Positions 44,557 through 54,179 are shown, numbered from the stretch's first letter. The stretch: DNA of 64,000 nt from Paraburkholderia sejongensis (GCF_020880815.1 NZ_JAJITD010000017.1:62001-126000); one strand, 5' to 3'. The notes: generated by a model from the sequence alone, not told the origin. Numbers and translations are program-made.

Positions 44557-45003
44557 ATGGTCGATATCGTCGATAGCGCGACCCGCAGCCGGATGATGTC
44601 CGGCATCCGCGGCCGCAACACCAAGCCGGAGATTCTGATCCGCAGCCTGCTGCATCGGCAGGGCTTTCGCTTCCGGCTCGACGCGCGCGACCTGCCCGGC
44701 CGTCCCGACATCGTGCTGCCGCGCTATCGCGCGGTCGTGCTGGTGCACGGCTGCTTCTGGCATGGCCACGATTGCCATCTGTTCAAGTGGCCGCAGACCC
44801 GCCCCGAGTTCTGGCGCGAGAAGATCGGCCGCAATCGCAGCAACGACGACAAGGTGCGCGCCGCGCTGCTGGCGAGCGGCTGGCGTGTCGCGGTGGTGTG
44901 GGAATGCGCATTGCGCGGCGCCAATCGCGATATCGCGGGGGTGCTCGAACGGCTGGTCGACTGGCTCAAAAGCGACGCGCCCCAGTTCGAGGAACGCGGT
45001 TGA
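44557..45003 (+). CDS. vsr: Very short patch repair endonuclease Vsr
   Basis: Vsr nicks the T strand of T:G mismatches that arise by deamination of Dcm-methylated cytosine. The 148-residue protein has RMMSGIRGRNTKPEILIRSL, and the catalytic Asp51 in GRPDIV, then VLVHGCFWHGHDCHLFKWP with His64, Phe67, Trp68, His69 and zinc-ligand Cys66/His71/Cys73 positions matching E. coli Vsr. It follows dcm, the expected pairing, so the repair system is complete in sequence. Confidence 0.95.
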   Translation: MVDIVDSATRSRMMSGIRGRNTKPEILIRSLLHRQGFRFRLDARDLPGRPDIVLPRYRAVVLVHGCFWHGHDCHLFKWPQTRPEFWREKIGRNRSNDDKVRAALLASGWRVAVVWECALRGANRDIAGVLERLVDWLKSDAPQFEERG

Positions 45004-45253
45004 AACGGCGCTGAACCGCGCGTCCAGGGTGCGCGAGCGGCGCAAGTGTCCCGGTGGCTGGTGCTACACTCGACGAGCTAACCCGTAGCGCTTGCGAGGT
45101 GCGCCGCGGCGAGGCTTGCCGGGAGTTTTGCGCATGCCGGCGCGGCCCGTCCAACTGCTCCGCGGCACGCTTTGCATGCACGCCGGACACCCCAGCCGCC
45201 GCGGCATCGCCCGTTCCGACGATCCCAGAATCAATCAACAAGGGAGACACATC

Positions 45254-45757
45254 ATGGCTGACTTCCGTCTCTGGTCCGACGACTTTCCCACCAACGGCTT
45301 CATGCCGAAAGCCCAGGAATACGACGACAGGGCGTTCGGCGTCGACGGCGAAAACATCTCGCCGTCGCTGCAATGGGAAGCACCGCCCGCGGATACGCAA
45401 AGCTTCGCGCTCACCGTTCACGATCCCGACGCGCCGACCGGCAGCGGCTTCTGGCACTGGGTCGTGGTCAACATCCCGGCCGATGCCCGTTCGCTGCCGC
45501 GCAACGCCGGCAAGGCCGACGGCTCGCTGCTGCCGCAAGGCGCGCTGCAGCTGCGCAACGACTACGGCACGGTCGGCTTCGGCGGCGCCGCGCCGCCGCG
45601 CGGCGACCGCACGCATCGCTACATCTTCCGGCTGCATGCGCTGAAGGTCCCGTATCTGGAAATCGGCGCGGAAACCACCAACGCGATCGCGCGCTTCATG
45701 ACGCATCTGAACGAAATCGACTCGACGACCCACACGGGTCTCTACGAACTCAAATAA
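45254..45757 (+). CDS. YbhB/YbcL-type PEBP (Raf-kinase-inhibitor-like) protein
   Basis: The 167-residue protein carries NISPSLQWEAPPADTQSFAL, HDPDAPTGSGFWHWVVVNIP and GPPRGDRTHR-like text (APPRGDRTHRYIFRLHAL), the PEBP ligand-pocket motifs. Bacterial members bind anions or unknown ligands; the role is unresolved. The ATG at 45254 follows AGGGAG. It is probably monocistronic; the MFS gene begins 39 bases later in the same direction. Confidence 0.9.
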   Translation: MADFRLWSDDFPTNGFMPKAQEYDDRAFGVDGENISPSLQWEAPPADTQSFALTVHDPDAPTGSGFWHWVVVNIPADARSLPRNAGKADGSLLPQGALQLRNDYGTVGFGGAAPPRGDRTHRYIFRLHALKVPYLEIGAETTNAIARFMTHLNEIDSTTHTGLYELK

Positions 45758-45796
45758 CCGGCAGCGCGCGGCGCCCCACTACAACTCCAACAATCG

Positions 45797-47221
45797 ATGC
45801 ACGCACAACCCTCGCGCAACGACGGCCCCCCGCCGTCCGCCAAGCCCGCCTTCGCGAACGGCGCCGAACTGGGTCTGCCGGTACCGCAACGCTACTGGGC
45901 GATGCTCACCATTGCGCTGGCGCTGACCCTCGCGGTACTCGACAGCGCGATCGCCAACGTCGCGCTGCCGACCATCGCGCGCACTTTGAACGCGAGTCCC
46001 GCCGCGTCGATCTGGGTCGTCAACGCGTACCAGCTGGCGATCACGATCTCGCTGCTGCCGCTCGCGTCGCTCGGCGACCGGATCGGCTACCGGCGCATCT
46101 ATCTGTCCGGGCTGATCCTGTTCACGATCGCGTCGTTCGGCTGCGCGCTGTCCACTTCGCTGCCGACGCTCGCGCTCGCGCGCGTGGCCCAAGGCTTCGG
46201 CGCGGCCGGCATCATGAGCGTGAACACCGCGCTGGTGCGGATGATCTATCCGCCCGGGCAACTGGGGCGCGGCGTCGCGCTCAATGCGATGGTGGTCGCG
46301 GTGTCGTCGGCGGTCGGGCCGACCGTCGCGTCGGGCGTGCTCGCGGTCGCGACGTGGCCGTGGCTGTTCGCGATCAACGTGCCGATCGGCATCGCGGCAA
46401 TCATCGGCGGCTTCAAGGCGCTGCCGCTGAACCCCGGCCACGAATCGCCGTACGACTATCTGAGCGCGGTGATGAACGCGTTCGTATTCGGCCTGCTGAT
46501 TTTCGCGGTCGATGGGCTCGGTCACGGCGAGAATTTCGGCTACGTGACGCTCGAAGCGCTCGGCGCGCTCGTGATCGGCTACTTCTTCGTGCGCCGCCAA
46601 CTGACCCAGACCGCGCCGCTGCTGCCGATCGATCTGCTGCGCATTCCGGTGTTTGCGCTGTCGGTCGGCACGTCGGTCTGTTCGTTCTGCGCGCAGATGC
46701 TGGCCTTCGTGTCGCTGCCGTTCATGCTGCAGGAAACGCTCGGCATGTCGCAGGTCGAGACCGGGCTCTTGATGACGCCGTGGCCCGCGATCATCATCAT
46801 CGCGGCGCCGCTCTCGGGGGTGCTGTCGGACAAGCTGTCGGCGGGCTGGCTCGGCGGGATCGGCCTCGCCGCGCTGACCGCCGGACTACTGCTGCTGGCG
46901 ACGCTCGGCCCGCATCCGGATGCGCTGCAGATCGCGTGGCGGATGGCGCTGTGCGGCGCCGGCTTCGGCATCTTCCAGTCGCCGAACAATCGCACGATGC
47001 TGGCTTCGGCGCCGCGCGAGCGCAGCGGCGGCGCGAGCGGGATGCTCGGCACCGCGCGCCTGACCGGGCAGACGCTCGGCGCGGCGCTGGTCGCGCTGAT
47101 TTTCGGGGTCGCGCCGCAGCATGGACCGGTCATCGCGCTGTATGTGGCCGCCGGGTTCGCGGCGGTCGCGGCGGTAGTCAGCACGCTGCGGGTCACGCAC
47201 AACGCTCCGCAGCACGCATGA
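45797..47221 (+). CDS. MFS transporter, DHA2 (EmrB/QacA) family
   Basis: The 474-residue membrane protein has a run of about twelve to fourteen hydrophobic segments. Motif A-like LGDRIGYRRIYLSGLILFT and motif-C-like AVSSAVGPTVASGVLA are present, as is LDSAIANVALPTIARTLNAS in helix 1, the DHA2 signature. It is likely a proton-driven drug efflux pump. No adjacent EmrA-like partner is present, so any outer-membrane coupling would be encoded elsewhere. It ends before a strong terminator. Confidence 0.9.
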   Translation: MHAQPSRNDGPPPSAKPAFANGAELGLPVPQRYWAMLTIALALTLAVLDSAIANVALPTIARTLNASPAASIWVVNAYQLAITISLLPLASLGDRIGYRRIYLSGLILFTIASFGCALSTSLPTLALARVAQGFGAAGIMSVNTALVRMIYPPGQLGRGVALNAMVVAVSSAVGPTVASGVLAVATWPWLFAINVPIGIAAIIGGFKALPLNPGHESPYDYLSAVMNAFVFGLLIFAVDGLGHGENFGYVTLEALGALVIGYFFVRRQLTQTAPLLPIDLLRIPVFALSVGTSVCSFCAQMLAFVSLPFMLQETLGMSQVETGLLMTPWPAIIIIAAPLSGVLSDKLSAGWLGGIGLAALTAGLLLLATLGPHPDALQIAWRMALCGAGFGIFQSPNNRTMLASAPRERSGGASGMLGTARLTGQTLGAALVALIFGVAPQHGPVIALYVAAGFAAVAAVVSTLRVTHNAPQHA

Positions 47222-47250
47222 TGGGCTGCGCGGGTCGCGCAAAACGCCAA

Positions 47251-47297
47251 AGGGCGCGCATCGCCGCAACGCGATGCGCGCCCTTCTTGTGCTTTTA
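47251..47297 (+). terminator. Rho-independent terminator of MFS gene
   Basis: AGGGCGCGCATCGC (47251 to 47264) pairs with GCGATGCGCGCCCT (47271 to 47284) around a 6-base loop, followed by TTGTGCTTTT. It sits 30 bases after the MFS stop and 100 bases before the otsA stop on the other strand. Confidence 0.85.
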
Positions 47298-47383
47298 CTT
47301 CGTTCTCCGATCTTCGCTGCCGCGCTGCGCGAGGACGTGATCGGCATCCGCACCGCCCGCCGCAGCGGGGGGCGCCCGTCCGC

Positions 47384-48811
47384 TCAGGACGATGCCGTCA
47401 CGTCAGCGAGCTTTACCGCTTTGGCCGTCACCGAAGCGGCGGTCGCGACATTGCGCAGATCGTCGAGGAAGGTATCGCGCCACACCGACAGGTTGTTCTC
47501 CCGCAGCGGTTTCATCATGTCCGCGTGACGCGCCTGGCGCTCGGCGAGCGGCATCGACAGCGCGCGCTCGAGCGCTTCGGCCATCTGCGACAGATCGAAC
47601 GGATTGACGACCAGCGCGCCCGGCAACTGCTCGGCGGCGCCGGCGAATTGCGACAGCACTAGCACGCCCGGATCGGCCGGGTCCTGCGATGCAACGTACT
47701 CCTTCGCAACGAGATTCATCCCGTCGCGCAGCGGCGTCACGTAGCCGACCTGCGACTGCCGGAACAGCGCCATCAGCAGATTGCGCTCGTACTTGCGGTT
47801 CAGATACTGGATCGGCGTCCAGTCGAGCTGCGCGAAGCGGCCGTTGATGCGGCCCGCCTCGCCTTCCAGGGTCTGACGGATACGCTGATAGGTCTGCACG
47901 TCGGCGCGCGTCGGCGGTGCGATCTGCACGAGCGACACCCGCCCGTGCCAGCCCGGCGCGTTCTGCAGCAAACGCTCGAACGCCTGGAAGCGCTCGACCA
48001 GCCCCTTCGAATAATCGAGCCGGTCGACGCTCATGATCAGCTTGCGGCCGCGCATGCCGTCGCGCAGGCTCTTGACGGGCTTGCGGTCGGTGAACTGCTC
48101 GGCGGCTTTCGCGATCGCGTCCGGATAGATACCGATCGGATAGGCGCCGACTTTCAGGAAACGGTTATACGCGTGAACGATGCCGTCCTCGCTCGACGTG
48201 CCGTGCTGGCCGCGCTCGACATAGTCGACGAACGACTGGCGGTCCGCTTCGGTCTGGAAGCCGATCACGTCGTAGCTGCACATCGCTTTGACCAGTTCCT
48301 CGTGCGGCGGAATCGTGCGCAGCACCTCGGGCACCGGAAACGGAATGTGCAGGAAAAAGCCGATCGGATTTTGCACGCCGAGCTCGCGCAGATCACGCGC
48401 GAACGGCAGCAGATGGTAGTCGTGCACCCAGATGATGTCGTCCGGTCGCAGCAGCTCCTTGAGCTGCTTCGCGAAGATCGCGTTGACGCGCTGGTAACCC
48501 GCATATTCCTGGCGATCGTAGCGCGACAGATCATTGCGATAGTGGAAGGTCGGCCACAACGTCGTGTTCGAAAATCCACGGTAGTACTGATCGTAGTCGC
48601 GCTTGGTGAGGCCCACCGTCGCGTACGTCACGTTGCCCTGTTTCTCGATCACGGGCGCGGACGGTTCGCTCACCGTTTCGCCGCTCCAGCCGAACCAGAC
48701 GCCGCCTGTCTCCTTCAGCGCGTCGAGCACGCCGATGGCGAGGCCGCCCGCCGCGGGGCGCGCTTCCTGAATCGGCGCGACACGGTTCGATACCACGATC
48801 AATCTGCTCAT
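47384..48811 (-). CDS. otsA: Trehalose-6-phosphate synthase
   Basis: OtsA makes trehalose 6-phosphate from UDP-glucose and glucose 6-phosphate. The 475-residue protein starts MSRLIVVSNRVAPI and contains GGVWFGWSG, IIWVHDYHLLPFA, FFLHIPFPVPEVLRTIP, SVDRLDYSKGLVERFQAF and the nucleotide-sugar site TPLRDGMNLVAKEYVA. The ATG at 48811 was preferred over a long upstream extension that is not family-like. No otsB (phosphatase) gene is adjacent. A small symmetrical hairpin lies upstream at 48951 to 48969. Confidence 0.94.
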   Translation of the reverse strand: MSRLIVVSNRVAPIQEARPAAGGLAIGVLDALKETGGVWFGWSGETVSEPSAPVIEKQGNVTYATVGLTKRDYDQYYRGFSNTTLWPTFHYRNDLSRYDRQEYAGYQRVNAIFAKQLKELLRPDDIIWVHDYHLLPFARDLRELGVQNPIGFFLHIPFPVPEVLRTIPPHEELVKAMCSYDVIGFQTEADRQSFVDYVERGQHGTSSEDGIVHAYNRFLKVGAYPIGIYPDAIAKAAEQFTDRKPVKSLRDGMRGRKLIMSVDRLDYSKGLVERFQAFERLLQNAPGWHGRVSLVQIAPPTRADVQTYQRIRQTLEGEAGRINGRFAQLDWTPIQYLNRKYERNLLMALFRQSQVGYVTPLRDGMNLVAKEYVASQDPADPGVLVLSQFAGAAEQLPGALVVNPFDLSQMAEALERALSMPLAERQARHADMMKPLRENNLSVWRDTFLDDLRNVATAASVTAKAVKLADVTASS

Positions 48812-49092
48812 TAGTGCTCCATTGTTTCGTTGTATGCGGATATGCGCCAAAACGGTGCATGCAAGTCCCGTGCCGATCTCGAAGATATCCGAAAGGAAAT
48901 TGTGTGCAAATGTGACGGGCGAGTAAAAGCACGCGCCTCCTGACAAGTCGCGAAGAAGATTTTTCTTCGTTATCGGGCGCAGCCAGAATCTTCGTCGCGC
49001 GAGGACCGGCACAGGCTGCGGAGCCCGCTCGGGCGGCGCCGGCTCGGGTCGCCCGTCGGTTAGGTGCCCGTCGCGTGCCAACGCGGCGGCGT

Positions 49093-49305
49093 TCAGGCGT
49101 CTTGCTCGGAGCCCAGATCGCGCTGGTATTCGAGGCCTTCCTGCCGCACGCCGCCCTGGTTGTGCTCGCCGTCCGGCGGCGTGTGCGGCGCGATCCGGTT
49201 CTGCGCGGCGGGGTCCGGGGCCACTGCCGGCTCGACGGTGGTCTCGACTGGCCGGGGACCGCGCTTCGCATGCCGCGCGGAACGACGCAATGCGGGGTGT
49301 CTCAT
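49093..49305 (-). CDS. Small conserved hypothetical protein
   Basis: The 70-residue protein has GGAGG eight bases before the ATG at 49305. It is basic at the start and Pro/Gly/Gln-rich later (HTPPDGEHNQGGVRQEGLEY, QRDLGSEQDA), with little predicted structure. It resembles small proteins I associate with Burkholderia genomes, but no name is known. Confidence 0.5.
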   Translation of the reverse strand: MRHPALRRSARHAKRGPRPVETTVEPAVAPDPAAQNRIAPHTPPDGEHNQGGVRQEGLEYQRDLGSEQDA

Positions 49306-49507
49306 GATCGATGCCTCCAGGGGAAGCGCGCCGCTTGTGGCGGGATCAATACAGTCTAGGAAGCGCAACGGTAAATTGCCGGTAAAACATGCGTCGGCTT
49401 TGTAACAAGTACACAAAAGCGCCGCGCTGAATCAACCTTTTTCAACCGACGAAAGCAGAGGCGGTGCGGCAGCGCAAATCCGCTTCTACGTAGCCACCTT
49501 GGCCGCA

Positions 49508-49768
49508 TCAGCAGCGCAGTGCGGTTCCCTCGTTCCCGGACCACGCCTGCGGCGTTTGCGTGGGCTGCGGCGGCGGGTCGCCGATCGGTGGCGACACCGG
49601 TTCGATCGGCTCGATGGGCTCGGGACTAGGGCCGGGAATCGTATCTGGCTCGCCGGGGCCCGGCGGCGGGGGGGACGGCGGGGACGGCGGCGTGGGCAGC
49701 TCGACCGGCTCGGGCCGATGAGCGCGCTTGGGCAGGAACGGCTCGGAAACGGCAGCGTTGTGCGGCAT
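49508..49768 (-). CDS. Proline-rich small protein
   Basis: The 86-residue frame starts with GAGGT at good spacing. Pro makes up roughly a third of the residues in a repeat like PSPPSPPPPGPGEPD and PIEPIEPVSPPIGDPPPQPT. It is probably disordered, and could be a spurious frame in GC-rich sequence. The ribosome-binding site and continuous protein-like start favour a real gene. Confidence 0.4.
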   Translation of the reverse strand: MPHNAAVSEPFLPKRAHRPEPVELPTPPSPPSPPPPGPGEPDTIPGPSPEPIEPIEPVSPPIGDPPPQPTQTPQAWSGNEGTALRC

Positions 49769-49934
49769 GTCGGTGACCTCGTTTTACGTTCCTCTGGAAC
49801 GCAGCAAGGGCTGTGCCGTTATGCGTGCTGTGGGGGTGTGTGGAGAAGGTGATGCGCTGCCGCCCGGCGCTGCGGGCGGCAGCTTGGCGACGGTTGCCGC
49901 GCACACCGTGCGCGGTCGTCGCGAATCATACGTA

Positions 49935-51335
49935 TCAGACGTCGGCGCCGCCGAGCGCGCGCGATTCGTCGCTGGAGTCGCCGTCCTCGCGCGCATCGTT
50001 GCCGTATTCGACGAGGCGGTTATACAGCGTCTTCAGGCTGATGCCGAGAATCTCCGCGGCGCGCGTCTTCACGCCGCCGCATTGTTCGAGCGTGGCCAGA
50101 ATCAGCTGACGATCGGCCTCGGCGAGCGAGGTGCCGAACGGAATCGTGATCGCCGTGCCGGCCGCGGGCTTGGACAGCGAAATCTGCAGCGGCACGGTCG
50201 CGGTGTTGTCCGAATCCGCGCTCGACATGATGTGCGCGCGCTGCACGTAGTTCTTCAGCTCGCGCACGTTGCCGGGCCACGGATACGACAGCAGCATCTC
50301 CTTCACCGCGGCGGGGAAATGCTTCTTCGTGCTGTGACGCTCGTTGAGTTCGTCGAGGAACGCCTGCGCGAGCAGTTCGACGTCCTTGCCGCGCTCGCGC
50401 AGCGGCGGCAGGCTGATCGGAAACACGTTCAGACGGTGATACAGGTCGAGCCGCAGCTTGCCTTCGAGCACCGCCTGTTCCGGATCGCGATTGGTCGCCG
50501 CGATCAGGCGCACGTCGGTTTCGATTTCCCTGGTGGTACCGACCCGCATGAACATGCCGGTCTCGAGCACGCGTAGCAGTTTCACCTGCAGCTCGATCGG
50601 CATTTCGGTGATTTCGTCGAGGAACAGCGTGCCGCCGTTCGCGCGCTCGAAATAGCCCTTGTGCTGACGATCCGCGCCGGTGAACGAGCCGCGCTCGTGG
50701 CCGAACATTTCCGATTCGATCAGGTTCGGCGAAATCGCGCCGCAGTTCACCGCGAGGAACGCGTGCTTGCGGCGCAAGCTCAACTCGTGCAGCGTCTGCG
50801 CGGCGACTTCCTTGCCGGTGCCCGATTCGCCGACCAGCATCACCGACGCGGCGGTCGGCGCGACCCGGCTGATCTGGTCGTAGACCTCCTGCATCGCCGG
50901 CGAATTGCCGAGCATCAGACCGAAGCGGCCCATCCGGCGCAATTCGCCGCGCAGCGTGCCGATCTCGGCCTTCAGGTCGCCGGCGCGCGGCAGGCGCGAC
51001 AGGATCGCCTTCACGCGCTGCATGTTGATGGGTTTCACGAGGTAGTCGGTCGCGCCCATTTTCAGCGCGCTGACCGCCGACTCCACCGTCGCGTGGCCGG
51101 TGATCACGATCACCTCGACGCCGGAGCGCGGATCGAGATCTTCGAACAGGTCGACCCCACTGCCGTCGGGCAGCTTCAGGTCGGTGAAAACGACGTCCGG
51201 CATCTGCCGGACCAGTTGAATTCGTGCTTCGCGCAGATCGCCCGCGGTGGCGGTGGTCAGGCCGTCTTCCCCGATGATGGCGGAAAGCGCCTCGCGGGTA
51301 CTTGCGTCGTCATCGACAATCAGTACATGTGGCAT
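49935..51335 (-). CDS. NtrC-family sigma-54-dependent response regulator
   Basis: The 466-residue protein has a receiver domain (VLIVDDD at the start, phospho-acceptor Asp52 in FTDLKLPDG, conserved Lys101), a sigma-54 AAA+ domain with Walker A GESGTGKE, a GSFTGA loop (usually GAFTGA), FLDEITEMP, and Arg fingers in RLIAATNRD, and a C-terminal Fis-like helix GVKTRAAEILGISLKTLYNR. No histidine kinase is adjacent, so the phosphate donor is encoded elsewhere. It likely activates envelope or stress genes; the nearest candidates are the small proteins at 51625 to 52299. Confidence 0.92.
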   Translation of the reverse strand: MPHVLIVDDDASTREALSAIIGEDGLTTATAGDLREARIQLVRQMPDVVFTDLKLPDGSGVDLFEDLDPRSGVEVIVITGHATVESAVSALKMGATDYLVKPINMQRVKAILSRLPRAGDLKAEIGTLRGELRRMGRFGLMLGNSPAMQEVYDQISRVAPTAASVMLVGESGTGKEVAAQTLHELSLRRKHAFLAVNCGAISPNLIESEMFGHERGSFTGADRQHKGYFERANGGTLFLDEITEMPIELQVKLLRVLETGMFMRVGTTREIETDVRLIAATNRDPEQAVLEGKLRLDLYHRLNVFPISLPPLRERGKDVELLAQAFLDELNERHSTKKHFPAAVKEMLLSYPWPGNVRELKNYVQRAHIMSSADSDNTATVPLQISLSKPAAGTAITIPFGTSLAEADRQLILATLEQCGGVKTRAAEILGISLKTLYNRLVEYGNDAREDGDSSDESRALGGADV

Positions 51336-51624
51336 CGCGTTTCGAAAGCCTGCAAGCGTGGGTAGGAAATAGGCGAAGCATGCGAGCGGGCATGCCGCGG
51401 AGACAGCCGACTACGATATCGCGTATTCGCTCGCGCCGGCCATTTCGTAAGAAATTGCAACAATGATCGGAGATAAACCCCCAATCTTTGCTGCATTGTT
51501 GTCTATTTATCTATTATACGTCTTTATAACGTACATTTAACAATGTATTCGGGCGCCGTCCAGCGCTCGCCGATGCGGCGGCGCAGCGCCGGCGAAGCCT
51601 TCGGACGGCGTGCCAAAGCGCTTG

Positions 51625-51876
51625 TCAACTACGAGGAAACGGCCACGCCCGGCTCTCGCCGTTCAACTGGCCCGAGCCGTTGCTGCCGTGCCCGGCCGGT
51701 GCGACATCGGCCGCCACCGTCGTCGGCGATGCCACCGCCCCGCCCTCGTTTTCCCAGCGATTGAGCTCGCGCGTCGGGGAAAACTGTCCGCCGCGCCGGT
51801 TCTGCACGTAGCGAACCGCCAGAAAGCCGCCAAGCGCCATGAGGGCGCCGAAGATGCCAATTGTGGGTCGTGCCAT
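51625..51876 (-). CDS. Small membrane-anchored hypothetical protein
   Basis: The 83-residue protein begins MARPTIGIFGALMALGGFL, one N-terminal hydrophobic helix, and continues with a polar tail rich in Ala, Thr and Gly. The ATG at 51876 sits after a GGAG-type site. It lies between the two sigma-54 regulators, next to a DUF883 gene, and may be co-regulated with it. No named family is known. Confidence 0.55.
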   Translation of the reverse strand: MARPTIGIFGALMALGGFLAVRYVQNRRGGQFSPTRELNRWENEGGAVASPTTVAADVAPAGHGSNGSGQLNGESRAWPFPRS

Positions 51877-51981
51877 CGTGAACTCCTTAGCTTGGGTCGG
51901 GATGCAAACCATCCGGTGATGCCAATCGCGCGCGGCGCGCGGCACGGCGACGTGTATCGGGCGACAGCGCAGCGACGTGAC

Positions 51982-52299
51982 CTAACGCGCCACCAGCACG
52001 CCGAGCACGAAGCCGGTGCCGGCCGCGAGCGCGAGCGCGCGCCACGGGTTGTGGCGGACGTATTGCTCGGTGCTCACCGTCGCCACCCGATAGCGGTGCT
52101 GCACATTGCGCTGCGCGTCGCCCAACGCCGACTGCAAGGTCTCGACATGGCTGCCGAGGCGATTGCGCAACGCATCGACGCCCTCGCCCGGCACGTTCGC
52201 CGCGAGCCGCAGCATTTCCTCCGAATCCCTCAATAGCACCCGAAGGTCTTCGACGATCTTCTGGCCGCCGAGTGCAAGTTGTTGCGTGGTGTCTGTCAT
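51982..52299 (-). CDS. DUF883 (ElaB/YgaM/YqjD) membrane protein
   Basis: The 105-residue protein has a helical acidic/polar region (QQLALGGQKIVEDLRVLLRD, LGSHVETLQSALGDAQRNV), then VRHNPWRALALAAGTGFVLG VLV, a C-terminal membrane anchor with the NPW motif typical of DUF883. E. coli relatives bind ribosomes at the membrane in stationary phase. It lies upstream of the small protein at 51625, in the same direction. Confidence 0.85.
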   Translation of the reverse strand: MTDTTQQLALGGQKIVEDLRVLLRDSEEMLRLAANVPGEGVDALRNRLGSHVETLQSALGDAQRNVQHRYRVATVSTEQYVRHNPWRALALAAGTGFVLGVLVAR

Positions 52300-52666
52300 T
52301 TTCACTCCTCGTCTGGATCGGCTCTCGCCCGCGCTTCGCGCCGCGCGAGCGTCGCCCGATCGAACCGTATGCGCGTGTCGGTGGCCGTCGATCGTCGCCG
52401 CCGAAAAGCTCGCACGACTGAATAGATCGGTCAATCGACGCAAAGCGTGTGCCCGGTAAATTTATCGTTTCGATGCTTGAAAAAGGCCTGTCTCGCGCAG
52501 TTTCGACCGATCGGGCACGCCAGTTTCGCGCTCCCGAATGTCGGGTTTGCCGGAAACAGTGTCGAAGTGGTTAAATCGATATTTGTGAGATAGTGGCTGT
52601 TCGAACTATCGCGTTCAAGGCCTGCGCGCCGCAACACGAACTTCATTTGCACAGGACTCCCCGTTT
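52300..52666. other. Intergenic region between DUF883 gene and sigma-54 activator
   Basis: These 367 bases separate two divergent starts. I looked for a GG-N10-GC sigma-54 element and found no convincing one by eye. A possible AT-rich promoter segment (TTAAATCGATATTTGTGAGATAG) is near 52573, upstream of the activator gene. Confidence 0.35.
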
Positions 52667-53725
52667 ATGGCGTCAATCGATCTGGACTCGCCCGCCGTCT
52701 CCGCCGGCAGCAATGCTTCGCCACAAGCGAAGCAGCGCGTCGCGGACAGCGTGGCGGGACTGAAATCGTACGGCCTGCTGTTTGGCTCGTCGCCGGTGAT
52801 GCTGGATCTGTATGAGCAGATCGAGCGCGTCGCCGATACCGACGCGACCGCGCTGATCATCGGCGAATCGGGCACCGGCAAGGAACTGATCGCTCGCACG
52901 ATTCACGAGCGCAGCAGCCGCAAGGACGGCGCGTTCGTCGCCGTGAACTGCGGCGCGATTCCCGATGAACTGATCGAGGCCGAGCTGTTCGGCCACGAAA
53001 AAGGCAGCTTTACGGGCGCGGTGCAAGGCCGCGTCGGTTACTTCGAGCATGCGAACGGCGGCACGCTGTTTCTCGACGAAATCACCGAAATGGCGCCGGT
53101 GCGCCAGGTCAAACTGCTGCGCGCGCTCGAGACCGGCACGTTCTATCGGGTCGGCGGCACCGATCTGATCAGCGGCAACGTGCGCGTGATCGCCGCGACC
53201 AATCGCGACCCCGCGGTTGCGGTCAAGGAAAACGGTCTGCGCGAGGACCTGATGTACCGGCTCGCGGTATTTCCGTTGCGCGCGCCGCCGCTGCGCGAGC
53301 GCGAAAACGATCGTGAACTGCTCGCGCAGCACTTCCTCGCGCAGCTCAATCAGCAGGAAGGCACCAGCAAGAGTTTCAGCAAGCGCTCGCTCGAAACGCT
53401 GCGCGCATGGTCGTGGCCCGGCAATGTGCGCGAGCTGAAAAACGCCGTGTATCGCGCGTTCATTCTCGCGGAGAAGACCGTCGAATTGCCGCATCCGCAT
53501 CTGGCCTCGCGGGTCAAGAAAGCGGTCACGCAGGGCGACGCGATGAGCGTGTGGATCGGCACGCCGCTCGCCGACGCGCAGAAGCAGATCATTCTCGGCA
53601 CGCTCAAGTACTGCGGCGGCGACAAACGACGCGCGGCCAAAGCGCTCGGCGTCAGCCTGAAAACGCTCTATAACCGCTTGAGCGCTTATGGCGATGAGAG
53701 CGGCGAGGACGACGGCGAGCAATAA
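52667..53725 (+). CDS. Sigma-54-dependent activator lacking a receiver domain
   Basis: The 352-residue protein has only a short N-terminal segment (about 35 residues) before the AAA+ domain: Walker A GESGTGKE, GSFTGA, FLDEITEMA and VIAATNRDP. The C-terminal Fis helix GGDKRRAAKALGVSLKTLYN matches that of the response regulator at 49935 (identical SLKTLYNRL). It is probably constitutively active, or controlled by a partner or by expression, like PspF-type proteins. The shared recognition helix implies shared or competing target promoters. Confidence 0.9.
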   Translation: MASIDLDSPAVSAGSNASPQAKQRVADSVAGLKSYGLLFGSSPVMLDLYEQIERVADTDATALIIGESGTGKELIARTIHERSSRKDGAFVAVNCGAIPDELIEAELFGHEKGSFTGAVQGRVGYFEHANGGTLFLDEITEMAPVRQVKLLRALETGTFYRVGGTDLISGNVRVIAATNRDPAVAVKENGLREDLMYRLAVFPLRAPPLRERENDRELLAQHFLAQLNQQEGTSKSFSKRSLETLRAWSWPGNVRELKNAVYRAFILAEKTVELPHPHLASRVKKAVTQGDAMSVWIGTPLADAQKQIILGTLKYCGGDKRRAAKALGVSLKTLYNRLSAYGDESGEDDGEQ

Positions 53726-54179
53726 GCTAGGGCCGTACTTCCGGCAAATGTCACGATGTATCACATTGTGAGCCGCTGCCGCGGAGGGAGCGGCTCGCGG
53801 CTCTTGCGACTCGCAGCTTTCCTGCGGCACGTCATGCGATACCTCAGGCGACACCTCAGGCGGCCACCCGTTATATGCGCGTAAGGTCCCGCGCAAAGCA
53901 GTCATTCAACCGCTGCCTCCGTGCCGAATCCTCCTTTCGTACTATTCCCACGGCACATTTTTCTCACCCGCGAATTACTTGGGATAGCCAGGCAATTTCT
54001 TCCCGAGCGAAATCAGAAATCCCCTGCCGCCGCACGCTGTTTTGCAATTTCTTGCACTTTTCTGCTGCCAATTACAAATGGCATCCTGCACAATGCGGCA
54101 GCGTAATGAACGACGTGCCGCTCGTTCACATGCTCCTCGCGCGTGATCGATGGCACCTGTACGGGCAGGGACAAGAGAA
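53726..54179 (+). other. Intergenic region before tandem lipoprotein genes
   Basis: The 454 bases hold no convincing gene. A 137-residue frame (53875) has no family character. GC content drops between 53930 and 54100. I tested several GG-GC pairs for sigma-54 spacing, and none fits exactly. Confidence 0.4.

Noticed and set aside
53726..54179. Sigma-54 promoter before the lipoproteins
   Set aside because: GG and GC pairs near 54077 and 54150 are off by one or two bases from the required 10-base spacing.
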